This document shows positions 14,998 to 23,384 of a stretch of 32,426 nt of DNA, one piece after another (positions within the stretch are counted from its first letter, which is position 1; every line of letters begins with the position of its first letter). A model generated the notes under the pieces. That model ran no database searches. It saw only the letters and a list, made by a program, of their open reading frames with translations, and was not told the origin of the DNA. The translations under genes were made by a program, and so were the position numbers. Origin of the DNA: an uncultured Eubacteriales bacterium (GTDB lineage: Bacteria; Bacillota; Clostridia; Saccharofermentanales; UBA5734); the NCBI GenBank assembly GCA_903835065.1, contig CAILLO010000024.1, forward strand, positions 1 through 32,426. The letters run 5' to 3'.

Positions 14998-16066
14998 ACG
15001 CGTCCGCATCTCCGTCTATGGGGAGTCGCACGGGAAGTCCGTCGGCGTGGTCATCGACGGCCTGCCGTCGGGCATCCGCATCGACGCGGACGACATCGCC
15101 GCGCACATGCAGCGTCGCGCCCCCGGCCGCGCGGCCTGGTCGACCACCCGCCGCGAGGGCGACGTCGCCGAGATCCAGTCCGGCGTCTACCGCGGCTACA
15201 CGACGGGCACGCCGCTCTGCGCCCTGATCCAGAACTTCGGGACTCGGTCCGAGGACTACGAGGACCTGAAGTCGCGGCCCCGCCCGAGCCACGCCGACTA
15301 CACCGGCAGCGTCCGTTACGGCGGGTATGGCGACCCGCGCGGCGGCGGGCACTTCTCCGGCCGACTGACTGCGCCGCTCGTCTTCGCCGGGGCCGTCTGC
15401 ATGCAGGCGCTCCACACGCACGAGATCTTCGTCGGCGGACACGCCCTGGAGATCGGCGGCGAGCGCGACACGGGCTTCGACGACGTGCGCCTGGAACCCG
15501 AGTTCCTGCGGCGCCTCGTGCGGCGGGAGTTCCCCGTGATTTCGGACGAGGCGGGAGAGCGCATGAAGGCCGCGATCGAAGCGGCCCGGCGCGACCTCGA
15601 CTCGGTCGGCGGCATCGTCGAATGCGGCATCGTCAACGTCCCGGCCGGCCTCGGAGACCCGATGTTCGGCGGCCTCGAAGTGCGCATCGGCGCGATGGTC
15701 CTCTCCGTCCCGGCAATAAAGGGCGTCGAGTTCGGCGATGGCTTCGCGATCGCCCGGAGCCGCGGCTCCCAGAACAACGACCCCATCGTGTATCGCGACG
15801 GGGCCGTCCACACCGCGACCAACCACAACGGCGGCATCGACGGCGGCATCTCCAACGGCATGCCGATCGTCTTCCGAGTCGTCGTGAAGCCCACGGCCTC
15901 GATCCCGAAGGCCCAGCAGACCATCGACCTCGAGACCAAGGAGGCCGAGACCCTCGTGATCAAGGGCCGCCACGACCCCTGCATCGTCCCGCGCGCCGTC
16001 CCGGTCGTGGAGGCCGTCACGGCGGTCGCGTTGCTCGACGTCCTCGTCTCGTCGTCGAAGTACTAG
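14978..16066 (+). CDS. aroC: Chorismate synthase
   Basis: A 362-residue FMN-dependent enzyme making chorismate from EPSP, step seven. Signatures are [17 protein letters not shown] near the N-terminus, [29 protein letters not shown] and a later [26 protein letters not shown] is diagnostic. It starts within the end of aroA (20-nt overlap) with GGGAGGGGAA upstream. It lacks the C-terminal flavin reductase domain of fungal enzymes, so it is the monofunctional type. Confidence 0.97.
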   Translation: MGSIIGERVRISVYGESHGKSVGVVIDGLPSGIRIDADDIAAHMQRRAPGRAAWSTTRREGDVAEIQSGVYRGYTTGTPLCALIQNFGTRSEDYEDLKSRPRPSHADYTGSVRYGGYGDPRGGGHFSGRLTAPLVFAGAVCMQALHTHEIFVGGHALEIGGERDTGFDDVRLEPEFLRRLVRREFPVISDEAGERMKAAIEAARRDLDSVGGIVECGIVNVPAGLGDPMFGGLEVRIGAMVLSVPAIKGVEFGDGFAIARSRGSQNNDPIVYRDGAVHTATNHNGGIDGGISNGMPIVFRVVVKPTASIPKAQQTIDLETKEAETLVIKGRHDPCIVPRAVPVVEAVTAVALLDVLVSSSKY

Positions 16067-16094
16067 CCGCAGGATCGGCACAGGAGGTACCCGG

Positions 16095-16541
16095 ATGAAA
16101 CGCTTTCTCGTCCTGAACGGCCCGAACCTGAACCTGCTCGGCCAGCGCGAGAAGGAGCACTACGGCTCGTTCACGCTGGCCGACGTCGAGGCGTCGCTGC
16201 TCGCCGACGCGGCCGACGCCGGCTGCGAGGTCGGTTTCTTCCAGTCGAACCACGAGGGCGCCCTGATCGACGCGATCCAGGCCGCCGCGGGCGAGTTCGA
16301 CGGAATCCTGCTCAACCCGGGTGCGTACACGCACACGAGCGTCGCGATTCGCGACGCGATCGCCGCCTGCCCGTTGCCCGTCGTCGAGGTCCACATCTCC
16401 AATATCCATGCGCGCGAGGAATTCCGGCGGAAATCGCTCGTCGCCGCCGTCTGCCGCGGGCAGGTCGCGGGCTTCGGGCTCGAGAGCTACCGCCTCGGAC
16501 TGCTGGCGCTCGTGCGCCTCGACCCGGCCGGGAGGGAATGA
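16095..16541 (+). CDS. aroQ: 3-dehydroquinate dehydratase, type II
   Basis: A 148-residue type II dehydroquinase, step three. The N-terminal [13 protein letters not shown] includes the catalytic Arg, the mobile-loop Tyr follows (HYG), then [22 protein letters not shown] and [15 protein letters not shown] with the catalytic His. An AGGAGG precedes the ATG, 28 nt after aroC. With this gene all seven shikimate steps are present in one operon. The type I enzyme (AroD) is not in the window. Confidence 0.97.
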   Translation: MKRFLVLNGPNLNLLGQREKEHYGSFTLADVEASLLADAADAGCEVGFFQSNHEGALIDAIQAAAGEFDGILLNPGAYTHTSVAIRDAIAACPLPVVEVHISNIHAREEFRRKSLVAAVCRGQVAGFGLESYRLGLLALVRLDPAGRE

Positions 16542-16543
16542 GC

Positions 16544-17689
16544 ATGGACGCCCTCGACGAACTGCGTGACCGCATCAGCGGCCTCGACGAACGGATTCTC
16601 CGCCTCTTCGAGGAGCGGATGGAGGCCGCCGCGTCCGTCGCGGAGACCAAGGCCCTGTCCCGGGCCCCCGTGTTCGACGGGGACCGCGAGCGGAAGGTGG
16701 TCGAGCGGGGGCGGGCGCGCGTACCCGAGGCGCTCGGCCAGTCCGCGGAATCGCTGCTGCGCGCGCTCATGCGCCTTTCGCGCGAACGTCAGTACGAGAC
16801 GCTGATGCCCATCGACTTCCTCTGGGACCTCGGCCGCCGCATCCAGGCCGCGCCGGCCGCACCGCCCGCCGCCGCCCGCGTGGTCGTGCAGGGCAGCCGC
16901 GGCGCGTACACCGCCCAGGCCGCCGCCGCGCTTTATGCGGACGCGGAGATCGTCCACGCCGCGACCTGGGACGCCGCCTGCCTGCAGGTCGTCTCCGCCG
17001 ACGCCGACCTCGCCGTGCTGCCGCTCGAGAACACGACGGCCGGCACCGTGAACGACGTGTACGACCTGCTGCTCAAGCACGGCCTCCACATCGTCCGCTC
17101 CGCCACCTCCTCGATCCGCCACTGTCTCGCCGGCCCGTCCGGTGCGCGGCCCGAGGACGTCCGCACCGTCGTGTCGCACCCGCAGGCGCTGTCGCAGTGC
17201 GCCGGCGCGATCCGTCGCAACGGCTGGGCGACGCGCGTGTCCGACAACACGGCCTTCGCCGCCGCCGAGGTCGCCGCCGCGAAGGACCCGTCGCTCGCCG
17301 CGATCTCGTCGCGCGAGGCCGCAGCCGTGCACGGACTCGCCGTCCTGATCCCCGACGTGAGCGACACGGATTGCAACCAGACGCGGTTCGTCGTGGTCTC
17401 GCGCACGCTGACCATCGCCCCGGACGCCGACCGCGTCGGGCTCGTCCTCAAGACGCCCCACACGAGCGGCTCGCTGTCCGGCGTGCTCGAGGTCCTCGCC
17501 GACCGGGGGCTCAACCTGGCCAAGATCCTTTCGCGCCCGGTGCCCGAACGCCCGTGGGAGTACCGGTTCTACCTCGATTTCCAGAGTCCGCCGCGTGACC
17601 CGCGGGCGATGCTGGCCCTGTACCAGCTCGACCAGGAGCTGCCGTTCCTGCGGTTCCTCGGCTGGTACTCCGAAGTGGCGCTGCCGTGA
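16544..17689 (+). CDS. pheA: Chorismate mutase-prephenate dehydratase (P-protein)
   Basis: A 381-residue bifunctional enzyme for the phenylalanine branch. Residues 1 to about 85 form an AroQ-class chorismate mutase helix bundle (LDELRDRISGLDERIL). A prephenate dehydratase domain (about 105-285) carries VQGSRGAYTAQAA, PLENTTAGTV, VSHPQALSQC and DCNQTRFVVVS with the catalytic TRF. A C-terminal ACT domain (about 293-370) starts GLVLKTPHTSGSLSG and has an LSRP in place of the common ESRP at the phenylalanine site. The ATG at 16544 has GGAGGG 7 nt upstream; an alternative ATG at 16538 sits too close to it. It also supplies the chorismate mutase needed by TyrA. Confidence 0.96.
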   Translation: MDALDELRDRISGLDERILRLFEERMEAAASVAETKALSRAPVFDGDRERKVVERGRARVPEALGQSAESLLRALMRLSRERQYETLMPIDFLWDLGRRIQAAPAAPPAAARVVVQGSRGAYTAQAAAALYADAEIVHAATWDAACLQVVSADADLAVLPLENTTAGTVNDVYDLLLKHGLHIVRSATSSIRHCLAGPSGARPEDVRTVVSHPQALSQCAGAIRRNGWATRVSDNTAFAAAEVAAAKDPSLAAISSREAAAVHGLAVLIPDVSDTDCNQTRFVVVSRTLTIAPDADRVGLVLKTPHTSGSLSGVLEVLADRGLNLAKILSRPVPERPWEYRFYLDFQSPPRDPRAMLALYQLDQELPFLRFLGWYSEVALP

Positions 17690-18609
17690 CCGGCGGACGC
17701 GGATTCCCCGACGGACCCCGCGTCGCGCTCGTGACGGGCGCCTCGGGCGGCATCGGATTCGTGATGGCCCGCTCGCTCGCCCTCCAGGGATTCCACGTCG
17801 TGATGGGCTGCCGCGATCTCGCGAAGTCCGAGCCGCTGCGCGCCGCGATCGAGACCGAGGCGCGCGCCTCGACGGCCGCGGGACCCGGCGCCCGGGTCGA
17901 CCTGCTTCGCGTCGATTTCGCCTCGCTCGCCTCGGTCCGCGCTTTCGCCGACGAGGTGGCCGCGCGATACGGGCGGCTCGACGCCGTGCTCGCCAACGCC
18001 GGCACGTTCAGCTACCGCCGGGAGGTCACCGAGGACGGGTTCGAGCGCACGCTCGCCGTCAACTACCTCGGGATGGCCCTGATGCTCGATCGCCTCGCTC
18101 CGCTGCTGCGAGCGACCGGCGCGCGGACCGGCGACGTCCGCGTCGTCGCGACCACGTCGATCGCCTCCTACTGGGGCCGCGTCTCGCCGACCGTCCGCTT
18201 CTTCCGCCGCGTGCCCGCCTTCCTGCGCGCCTACGCCGCCTCCAAGCTCGCCCAGGTCCTCTTCGTGCTGCAGTTCGCCGAGGAGATGCGCGGCACCGGC
18301 GTTGCCGCGAACCTGTTCCACCCCGGTGTCGTCGCGACCGGCATCTTCAAGGGCCGCACGGTCTTCGCGAAGCTGCTGGACGCGTACATGCAGCGCACGG
18401 CCCTGTCGCCCGAAGAGGGCGCGGCGTGGGGGATCCGGCTCGCGAGCGCGTCGGAATACGCGGGCCGGACCGGCGGATTCTACGCCAAGGAGGGCCTGCA
18501 GGGCCTGTCCCGCCGCATGCGCGACCGGACGCTGCGCGCCCGCTTCGTCGCGGCCACCCGGGAGGCCGCCGAAGAAGACGGAGCAGGAAGGAAGGCACCC
18601 CCGCCATGA
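17686..18609 (+). CDS. Short-chain dehydrogenase/reductase, retinol dehydrogenase-like
   Basis: A 307-residue SDR. The N-terminus has the dinucleotide motif VTGASGGIGFVMA, followed by LANAGTFSYRR and a catalytic set: Ser in VATTSIASY and the YAASK motif with Tyr and Lys. The longer C-terminus and the HPGVVATGIFK segment resemble retinol dehydrogenase/WWOX-like SDRs. The substrate is unknown. The GTG start overlaps the pheA stop by 4 nt and the stop overlaps the next gene, so it is co-transcribed with the aro operon and the transporter-like pair. Nothing in the sequence ties it to aromatic compounds. Confidence 0.88.
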   Translation: MTGGRGFPDGPRVALVTGASGGIGFVMARSLALQGFHVVMGCRDLAKSEPLRAAIETEARASTAAGPGARVDLLRVDFASLASVRAFADEVAARYGRLDAVLANAGTFSYRREVTEDGFERTLAVNYLGMALMLDRLAPLLRATGARTGDVRVVATTSIASYWGRVSPTVRFFRRVPAFLRAYAASKLAQVLFVLQFAEEMRGTGVAANLFHPGVVATGIFKGRTVFAKLLDAYMQRTALSPEEGAAWGIRLASASEYAGRTGGFYAKEGLQGLSRRMRDRTLRARFVAATREAAEEDGAGRKAPPP

Positions 18610-20012
18610 GCTCCGCACCCCGAGACCCCCGAGCCCCCTGCGCGCGACGCGCCCTCCCCGGCTGGCTGCAGGCCCTGCGCGGCCGCCTCGAGCCGGTTCG
18701 CGAGACGCTGGCCGACAAGGACGAATTCGCCGTCAACCGCCGCTTCATCGCGGGGGACAACTACGGCTACAACATCGCCGTCAACCTTGCCGGCGGCGGC
18801 TTCTTCACCGGCTACCTGCTGCGCCTCGGCGCCGACGACTCCTTCCTCGGGCTCGTGACGATGGCCACGCTGCTCGGAAACTCCCTGCAGTTCCTCTCGC
18901 CGCTGCTGCTCAACCGCTTCCCGCGCCGCAAGCCGATCCTGCTCGCCGCCCGCGCGGTCTTCCTGCTCATCACCGTCGTCCTGATCGGCGCCGCCCAGTA
19001 CGCGCCCGTCCCGCACGCCGCCCAGCTCTCGTTCATCCTCGCGGCCTCCTTCGTCGCCAACGCCGTCGCCGCGCTGATCCAGCCCGGCGTCCTGGTCTGG
19101 CACATCCGGAGCATCCCGGAGACGATGCGCGTCCGGTACTACTCGTTCATCAACCTATCGGTCAACGTGCTGATGTACGTGGCGATCCTGATCGGCAGCG
19201 CGGCCGTCGACGCCTTCAAGGCGGCCGGGAGCGAGCTGCTCGGACTCACCGTGCTGCGCGTCGCCGCCGTCGTCTTCGGTGTCCTCGACCTGCTCGCGAT
19301 GGCCCGCATCAAGGAGTACCCGGAGCCCTCCGCGCCGTCCGGCTTCAAGGCGTTGCTCGCGCCGTTCCGCTCGCCGCGCTACCTCGGCACGGTCGCCGTG
19401 ACCTGCGTCTGGAGTTTCGGTGCGAACCTCACGGGCCCGTATTTCACGGCCTACCTGCTCGGCGACGTCGGCATCGCCTACACGGTCTTCAACCTCGTCG
19501 CGGCGGGCGGCGTCGTCGTGATGCTGCTCGTCACGCCGGCGTGGACGCGGCGCATCGAGCGGATGGACCTGCTCGCGGCCTTCCGCCTGTGCCTCGCGCT
19601 CTACTCCGTGCACTACTTCGCGATCTCCCTCACGACGAAGGCGACGCTGTGGCTGTACCCGCTGATCTCCGTCTACGCCTACGTCATGGTCACGGGGATG
19701 GCCATCGTCATGGCCAACATGCCGTTCCGGCACATGCCGGAGGAGGACCGCACGACCTCGATCGCATTCTACGCGGGCGTCAACGCGTTCGCGGCGCTGC
19801 TCGGCGTGCTCGCCGGGCGCGAGTTCGTGCGGCGCACGGAGAACGTGGCGTATCTGGTGGCGGGGGTCCACGTGGGGAACCGGCAGATGGTCCTCTGGGT
19901 CGCCGGCGGGTCCATGCTGTTCGCGTCGCTCCTGCTCGCGCTGTGCGCCTCCCGGCGCCGGAAGCCGCCGACCGCCGCGACGGTCGGGGATATCGCTTCA
20001 ACCAATCCATAG
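18606..20012 (+). CDS. MFS-like multi-pass membrane protein, paralogue A
   Basis: A 468-residue membrane protein with about 12 hydrophobic segments and MFS-like layout. After an Arg-rich N-terminal tail (about 45 residues) comes NRRFIAGDNYGYNIAVNLAGG, then LLNRFPRRKPILLAARAVF at the 2-3 loop, the usual place of MFS motif A. It is clearly related to the next gene, sharing FIAGDNY, GYLL, LLNRF, HxRSIPE, MARIKEYPEP, GPYFTAYLL and NMPFRxMPE. The substrate is unknown. It overlaps the SDR gene by 4 nt. The tail before the first helix is much longer than in paralogue B and contains many Pro and Arg. Confidence 0.85.
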   Translation: MSSAPRDPRAPCARRALPGWLQALRGRLEPVRETLADKDEFAVNRRFIAGDNYGYNIAVNLAGGGFFTGYLLRLGADDSFLGLVTMATLLGNSLQFLSPLLLNRFPRRKPILLAARAVFLLITVVLIGAAQYAPVPHAAQLSFILAASFVANAVAALIQPGVLVWHIRSIPETMRVRYYSFINLSVNVLMYVAILIGSAAVDAFKAAGSELLGLTVLRVAAVVFGVLDLLAMARIKEYPEPSAPSGFKALLAPFRSPRYLGTVAVTCVWSFGANLTGPYFTAYLLGDVGIAYTVFNLVAAGGVVVMLLVTPAWTRRIERMDLLAAFRLCLALYSVHYFAISLTTKATLWLYPLISVYAYVMVTGMAIVMANMPFRHMPEEDRTTSIAFYAGVNAFAALLGVLAGREFVRRTENVAYLVAGVHVGNRQMVLWVAGGSMLFASLLLALCASRRRKPPTAATVGDIASTNP

Positions 20013-20032
20013 CCCGCGCCGGCGCGGTGTGC

Positions 20033-20038
20033 TACGCT
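20033..20038 (+). promoter_or_regulatory. Possible -10 box giving a leaderless paralogue B transcript
   Basis: TACGCT, preceded by TGTGC, ends 6 nt before the ATG at 20045, and no ribosome-binding site is seen. A transcript from here would start at or next to the ATG. No -35 match. Confidence 0.3.
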
Positions 20039-20044
20039 TCTCGC

Positions 20045-21385
20045 ATGACGCCCCGCATCCCGGTCCCCACGGCAATCTCCGCCCTCTGGCGGCGCGTGCG
20101 CCCTGCCGACGAGCTGGCGCGCAACCGGTGGTTCATCGCCGGCGACAACTACGCGTTCAACGTCTCCTTCTACCTCACGAACGGCAGCTTCCTCACGGGG
20201 TACCTGCTGCTGCTGCACGCCGACAACGGCTATCTCGGCCTGTTCTCGATGGTGCTCTTCCTGGGCAATTCCTTCCAGTTCCTCGCGCCGCTCCTGCTCA
20301 ACCGCTTCCACCGCCGCCGCCCGGTGCTGCTCGCCGCGCGCGCGTTCTACCAGCTCATGAACATCGTCCTCCTCGGCGTCGCGTTCCGGCTGCCGTCCGC
20401 GGTCCAGCTGCCGTTCGTGCTCGCCGTGATGTTCTTCGGCTACGCCGGCTCGGCCGTCACCTCGCCCGGCGTGCAGGCCTGGCACCTGCGCAGCATCCCC
20501 GAGAACCGGCGCATCCGCTTCTTCTCGTTCCTCAACGTGAGCCTCAACGTGCTGAACTACATCGCGATCCTGCTCGCGAGCCGCGTCGTGGACGCGTTCA
20601 AGTCCAGCGGGAACGAGATGCTCGGCCTGACGGCGCTGCGCATCGGGGCGGTCGCGTTCGCGATCCTGGACCTCGCGCTGATGGCCCGGATCAAGGAATA
20701 CCCGGAGCCCCCGGCGCCCACGCACGCCGGCGGCCTGCTGGAAGTCTTCCGCGACCGCCCGTACCTCGGCACCGTCGCCATCGCGGCGGTCTATTCGTTC
20801 GTGACCTGCCTCTCCGGTCCGTATTTCACGGCCTACCTGCTGCAGGACCTCGGGATGGCCTACACCACGATCAGCCTCGTCAGCGCCCTGCTCGTGCCGG
20901 TCATGCTGCTCACCACCCCGCTGTGGACGCGCATTCTCGAGCGGCACGGCCTGTTCCGCGTCTTCCGCCTCTGTCTCCTGGTCTTCCCGGTGCAGTACTT
21001 CACGATGGCCTTCACGTCGAAGACGACGCTCTGGATCTACCCGGTCGCCGCGGTCTACTCGTTCGTCTTCGTCACGGGCATGAACAACGTCATGTCCAAC
21101 CTGCCCTTCCGCCGCCTGCCCGAGGTCAACCGGACCAACGCGCTCGGCTTCTACGCGGCGGCCACGTCGGTCGCTGCGATCCTCGGCATCCTGGCCGGCA
21201 GGCAGTTCATGGACTGGACGCAGTCGCTGCGCTTCACGCTGTTCGGCGTGGGCTTCGCGAACCGGCAGGCCATCCTGTTCCTCGCGGGCGGCGCGATGCT
21301 GGTCTACGCGCTGGCGCTGCTGGCCGTGCGGGAGAAGGGCGGGAAGGCGGAGGCCGACGGTCCTTCCTTGTCCGAGGTACCCTAG
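20045..21385 (+). CDS. MFS-like multi-pass membrane protein, paralogue B
   Basis: A 446-residue membrane protein of about 12 helices, paralogous to the preceding gene. Shared blocks include RWFIAGDNYAFN, GYLLLLHADNGYLGLF, LLNRFHRRRPVLLAARAFY, AWHLRSIPENRRIRFFSF, MARIKEYPEPPAP and SGPYFTAYLLQDLG. The start at 20045 lacks an SD sequence, unlike most genes here. It is 32 nt downstream of paralogue A, in the same orientation. The last codons overlap the uridine kinase gene tail to tail by 4 nt. The pair could act as a heteromer or carry related substrates; neither is shown. Confidence 0.85.
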   Translation: MTPRIPVPTAISALWRRVRPADELARNRWFIAGDNYAFNVSFYLTNGSFLTGYLLLLHADNGYLGLFSMVLFLGNSFQFLAPLLLNRFHRRRPVLLAARAFYQLMNIVLLGVAFRLPSAVQLPFVLAVMFFGYAGSAVTSPGVQAWHLRSIPENRRIRFFSFLNVSLNVLNYIAILLASRVVDAFKSSGNEMLGLTALRIGAVAFAILDLALMARIKEYPEPPAPTHAGGLLEVFRDRPYLGTVAIAAVYSFVTCLSGPYFTAYLLQDLGMAYTTISLVSALLVPVMLLTTPLWTRILERHGLFRVFRLCLLVFPVQYFTMAFTSKTTLWIYPVAAVYSFVFVTGMNNVMSNLPFRRLPEVNRTNALGFYAAATSVAAILGILAGRQFMDWTQSLRFTLFGVGFANRQAILFLAGGAMLVYALALLAVREKGGKAEADGPSLSEVP

Positions 21386-21984
21386 ATCCGGCGCTTCGCG
21401 TAGTTCGAGATCATCTCGATCGCGTGCGGGTTCATCCCGCCGCGCGGGACGACGAGGTCGGCGAATTCCGCGTCGTTGCGGATATACCGCTCGTACATCG
21501 GCTTGACCGTCTCGAGATACTGGTGGGCGACGCTGTCGAGCGAGCGGCCGCGTTCGGCGGTGTCGCGCTGGACGCGGCGCAGGATGCAGACGTCGGGGTC
21601 GACCTGGACGAAGATGCGCAGGTCGAGCCTCGCGCGGACGCGGGCGTCGTGGAGCACGTGGATGCCCTCGAGGACCAGGACGTCGGGCGGCAGCGCCTCG
21701 TCGCCGGGCGGGTTGCGGCGGTGGTTCACGTAATCGTAGGACTTGAGGCGGATCGGGCGGCCGGCGGCGAGGGCATCGAGGTCATCGAGCAGCGCCTCGA
21801 ACTCGAAGGCGCCCGGCGCGTCGTAGTTCTGGGCGGCGCGCTCGGAGAGCGGCAGGTCCGGATAGTCGCGGTAGTACATGTCGAGCGTGAGGATCAGAGT
21901 GCGGCACCCGAGGGCGTCCGCGATCTCGGTCGCGAGCGTGGACTTGCCGCTGCCGCTGGCGCCGCTGATGCCGATCGTGAACAT
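21382..21984 (-). CDS. udk: Uridine kinase family protein
   Basis: A 200-residue P-loop kinase phosphorylating uridine/cytidine in pyrimidine salvage. Walker A is GASGSGKST (8-16); LTLDMYYRD, AQNYDAPGAFEFE, YDYVNHRR and VLEGIHVL are standard for the uridine kinase/PRK group. RRVQRDTAERGRS supplies the Arg-rich lid. AAGGAGG lies 6 nt upstream of the ATG. It converges on the MFS-like gene and diverges from thymidine kinase, forming a nucleoside salvage pair around a shared promoter region. Phosphoribulokinase is less likely given its size. Confidence 0.92.
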   Translation of the reverse strand: MFTIGISGASGSGKSTLATEIADALGCRTLILTLDMYYRDYPDLPLSERAAQNYDAPGAFEFEALLDDLDALAAGRPIRLKSYDYVNHRRNPPGDEALPPDVLVLEGIHVLHDARVRARLDLRIFVQVDPDVCILRRVQRDTAERGRSLDSVAHQYLETVKPMYERYIRNDAEFADLVVPRGGMNPHAIEMISNYAKRRI

Positions 21985-22068
21985 GGGGGCCTCCTTCCGC
22001 GCTTCCGTTCGATTCTGATATAGTATACCTTGTCCCGCGGAAGGGGACGAGGGGGAGGTCGGACCGCG
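21985..22068. promoter_or_regulatory. Divergent promoter region for udk and tdk
   Basis: The 84-nt gap holds overlapping -10-like boxes at 22019-22028: TATAGT rightward, TATACT leftward. Neither has a good -35 match, so assignments are tentative. Confidence 0.4.
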
Positions 22069-22668
22069 ATGGCGAAGCTCTATTTCCGCTACGGGGCGAT
22101 GGGAAGCTCCAAGACGGCCAATGCCCTGATGGTCGACTACAACTACGAGGAGCGCGGCAAGCGCCCGCTGCTCGTGAAGCCCCGCCTCGACAGCCGCGAC
22201 GGAAGCTGCACGATCCGCTCCCGCATGGGCCTCTCAAAGGAGGCCGGCTTCCTCGACGACATCGTCCTCCTGCCGGACGCCGCGCTGCGCGGCTACGACT
22301 GCGTGGTCGTCGACGAGGTGCAGTTCGCGACCAAGGCGCAGGTCGAGTTTCTCGTGCACGTCGTGGACGACCTCGACGTCCCGGTGATCTGCTACGGCCT
22401 GCGCGCGGACTTCCGCAACGTCCTGTTCGAGGGAAGCCTCTGGCTGCTGGCCTGGGCCGACACGATCGAGGAGATCAAGACGGTCTGCTGGTGCGGCCGC
22501 AAGGCGACCTGCAACGCGCGCCTCGACGCCCGCGGGAACGTGGTCCGCGAAGGAGAGCAGGTCGTGCTCGGCGGCAACGACAAGTACACGGCCCTGTGCC
22601 GCAAGCACCTGCGCGCCGGGATGACCGGCCCGCACCCCCTCACCGGCGGGAAGGACGCGCCCGCATGA
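22069..22668 (+). CDS. tdk: Thymidine kinase, type II
   Basis: A 199-residue tetrameric-type thymidine kinase converting thymidine to dTMP. The P-loop reads YGAMGSSKTANAL, so the usual SGKT is SSKT. This is followed by LVKPRLDSRDG, the Walker B-like CVVVDEVQF and the CYGLRADFRNVLFEGS lasso start. A zinc-binding set follows in CWCGRKATCN and a later C-x3-H. The gene overlaps the DUF554 gene by 4 nt. A purine-rich GGGGGAGG lies 10 nt upstream of the ATG. Confidence 0.93.
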   Translation: MAKLYFRYGAMGSSKTANALMVDYNYEERGKRPLLVKPRLDSRDGSCTIRSRMGLSKEAGFLDDIVLLPDAALRGYDCVVVDEVQFATKAQVEFLVHVVDDLDVPVICYGLRADFRNVLFEGSLWLLAWADTIEEIKTVCWCGRKATCNARLDARGNVVREGEQVVLGGNDKYTALCRKHLRAGMTGPHPLTGGKDAPA

Positions 22669-23384
22669 TCGGACTCGGCACCCTCGTCAACGTCGGGGCG
22701 ATCGTGGCCGGCGGAGTGGCCGGCACGCTGCTGAAGAGCGCCCTCAAGGAGCGCTTCCGCGACACGACGATGCAGGCGATCGGCCTGTCCGTCGTGCTGA
22801 TCGGCGTCTCGGGCGCGGTCCAGGGGATCTTCCGCGTCTCCTCGAGCGGCTCGATCTCGCGGGAGGACCTTCTGCTGATGACCCTGAGCCTCGTGCTCGG
22901 CGGTCTCCTCGGCGAGTGGATCGACATCGAGCGGCGCCTCGAGTCCTTCGGGAACCGGATCCAGAAACGGCTCGCGGGGCGCGGCGGCGGCAACTTCACG
23001 GAAGGGTTCGTCACGGCGAGCCTCGTCTACTGCGTCGGGGCCATGGCGATCATCGGCTCCCTCGAGGACGGCCTCGCGGGGAATCCGGCGACGCTCTACA
23101 CCAAGGCCGTGCTCGACGGCATCAGCGCGATCGTGTTCGCCTCCACGCTCGGCATCGGCGTCGCGTTCTCCGCGGTGCCGGTCCTGCTGTACCAGGGAGG
23201 GATCACGCTCTTCGCGACCGCGATCTCCCCGCTGCTGCCGGCGGACGTCGTCCTTCAGCTGTCGCTGGTCGGCGGCGTGCTGATCCTCGCGATCGGCCTC
23301 AATATGCTCGGCGTGCGACGAATCAAGGTGGGGAACCTCCTGCCCGCGCTGCTGGTCCCGGTCCTCTGGAGCCTCGTGAAGTGA
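22665..23384 (+). CDS. DUF554 family membrane protein
   Basis: A 239-residue membrane protein with about 7 hydrophobic segments. GLGTLVNVGAIVAGGVAGTLLK at the N-terminus and FVTASLVYCVGAMAIIGSLEDGL in the middle are the YdfK/DUF554 hallmarks. The molecular function of this family is unknown. It overlaps tdk by 4 nt and the downstream MFS gene by 4 nt, so it is translated as part of one operon. Confidence 0.93.
   Translation: MIGLGTLVNVGAIVAGGVAGTLLKSALKERFRDTTMQAIGLSVVLIGVSGAVQGIFRVSSSGSISREDLLLMTLSLVLGGLLGEWIDIERRLESFGNRIQKRLAGRGGGNFTEGFVTASLVYCVGAMAIIGSLEDGLAGNPATLYTKAVLDGISAIVFASTLGIGVAFSAVPVLLYQGGITLFATAISPLLPADVVLQLSLVGGVLILAIGLNMLGVRRIKVGNLLPALLVPVLWSLVK

Noticed and set aside
17595-20012. 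Very long frames (for example 17595-20012 and 18302-21385) as giant fusion proteins
   Set aside because: High G+C keeps alternative frames open; the upstream parts are Arg/Pro-rich shadows of the SDR and the first MFS-like gene, and the real starts lie at 18606 and 20045.
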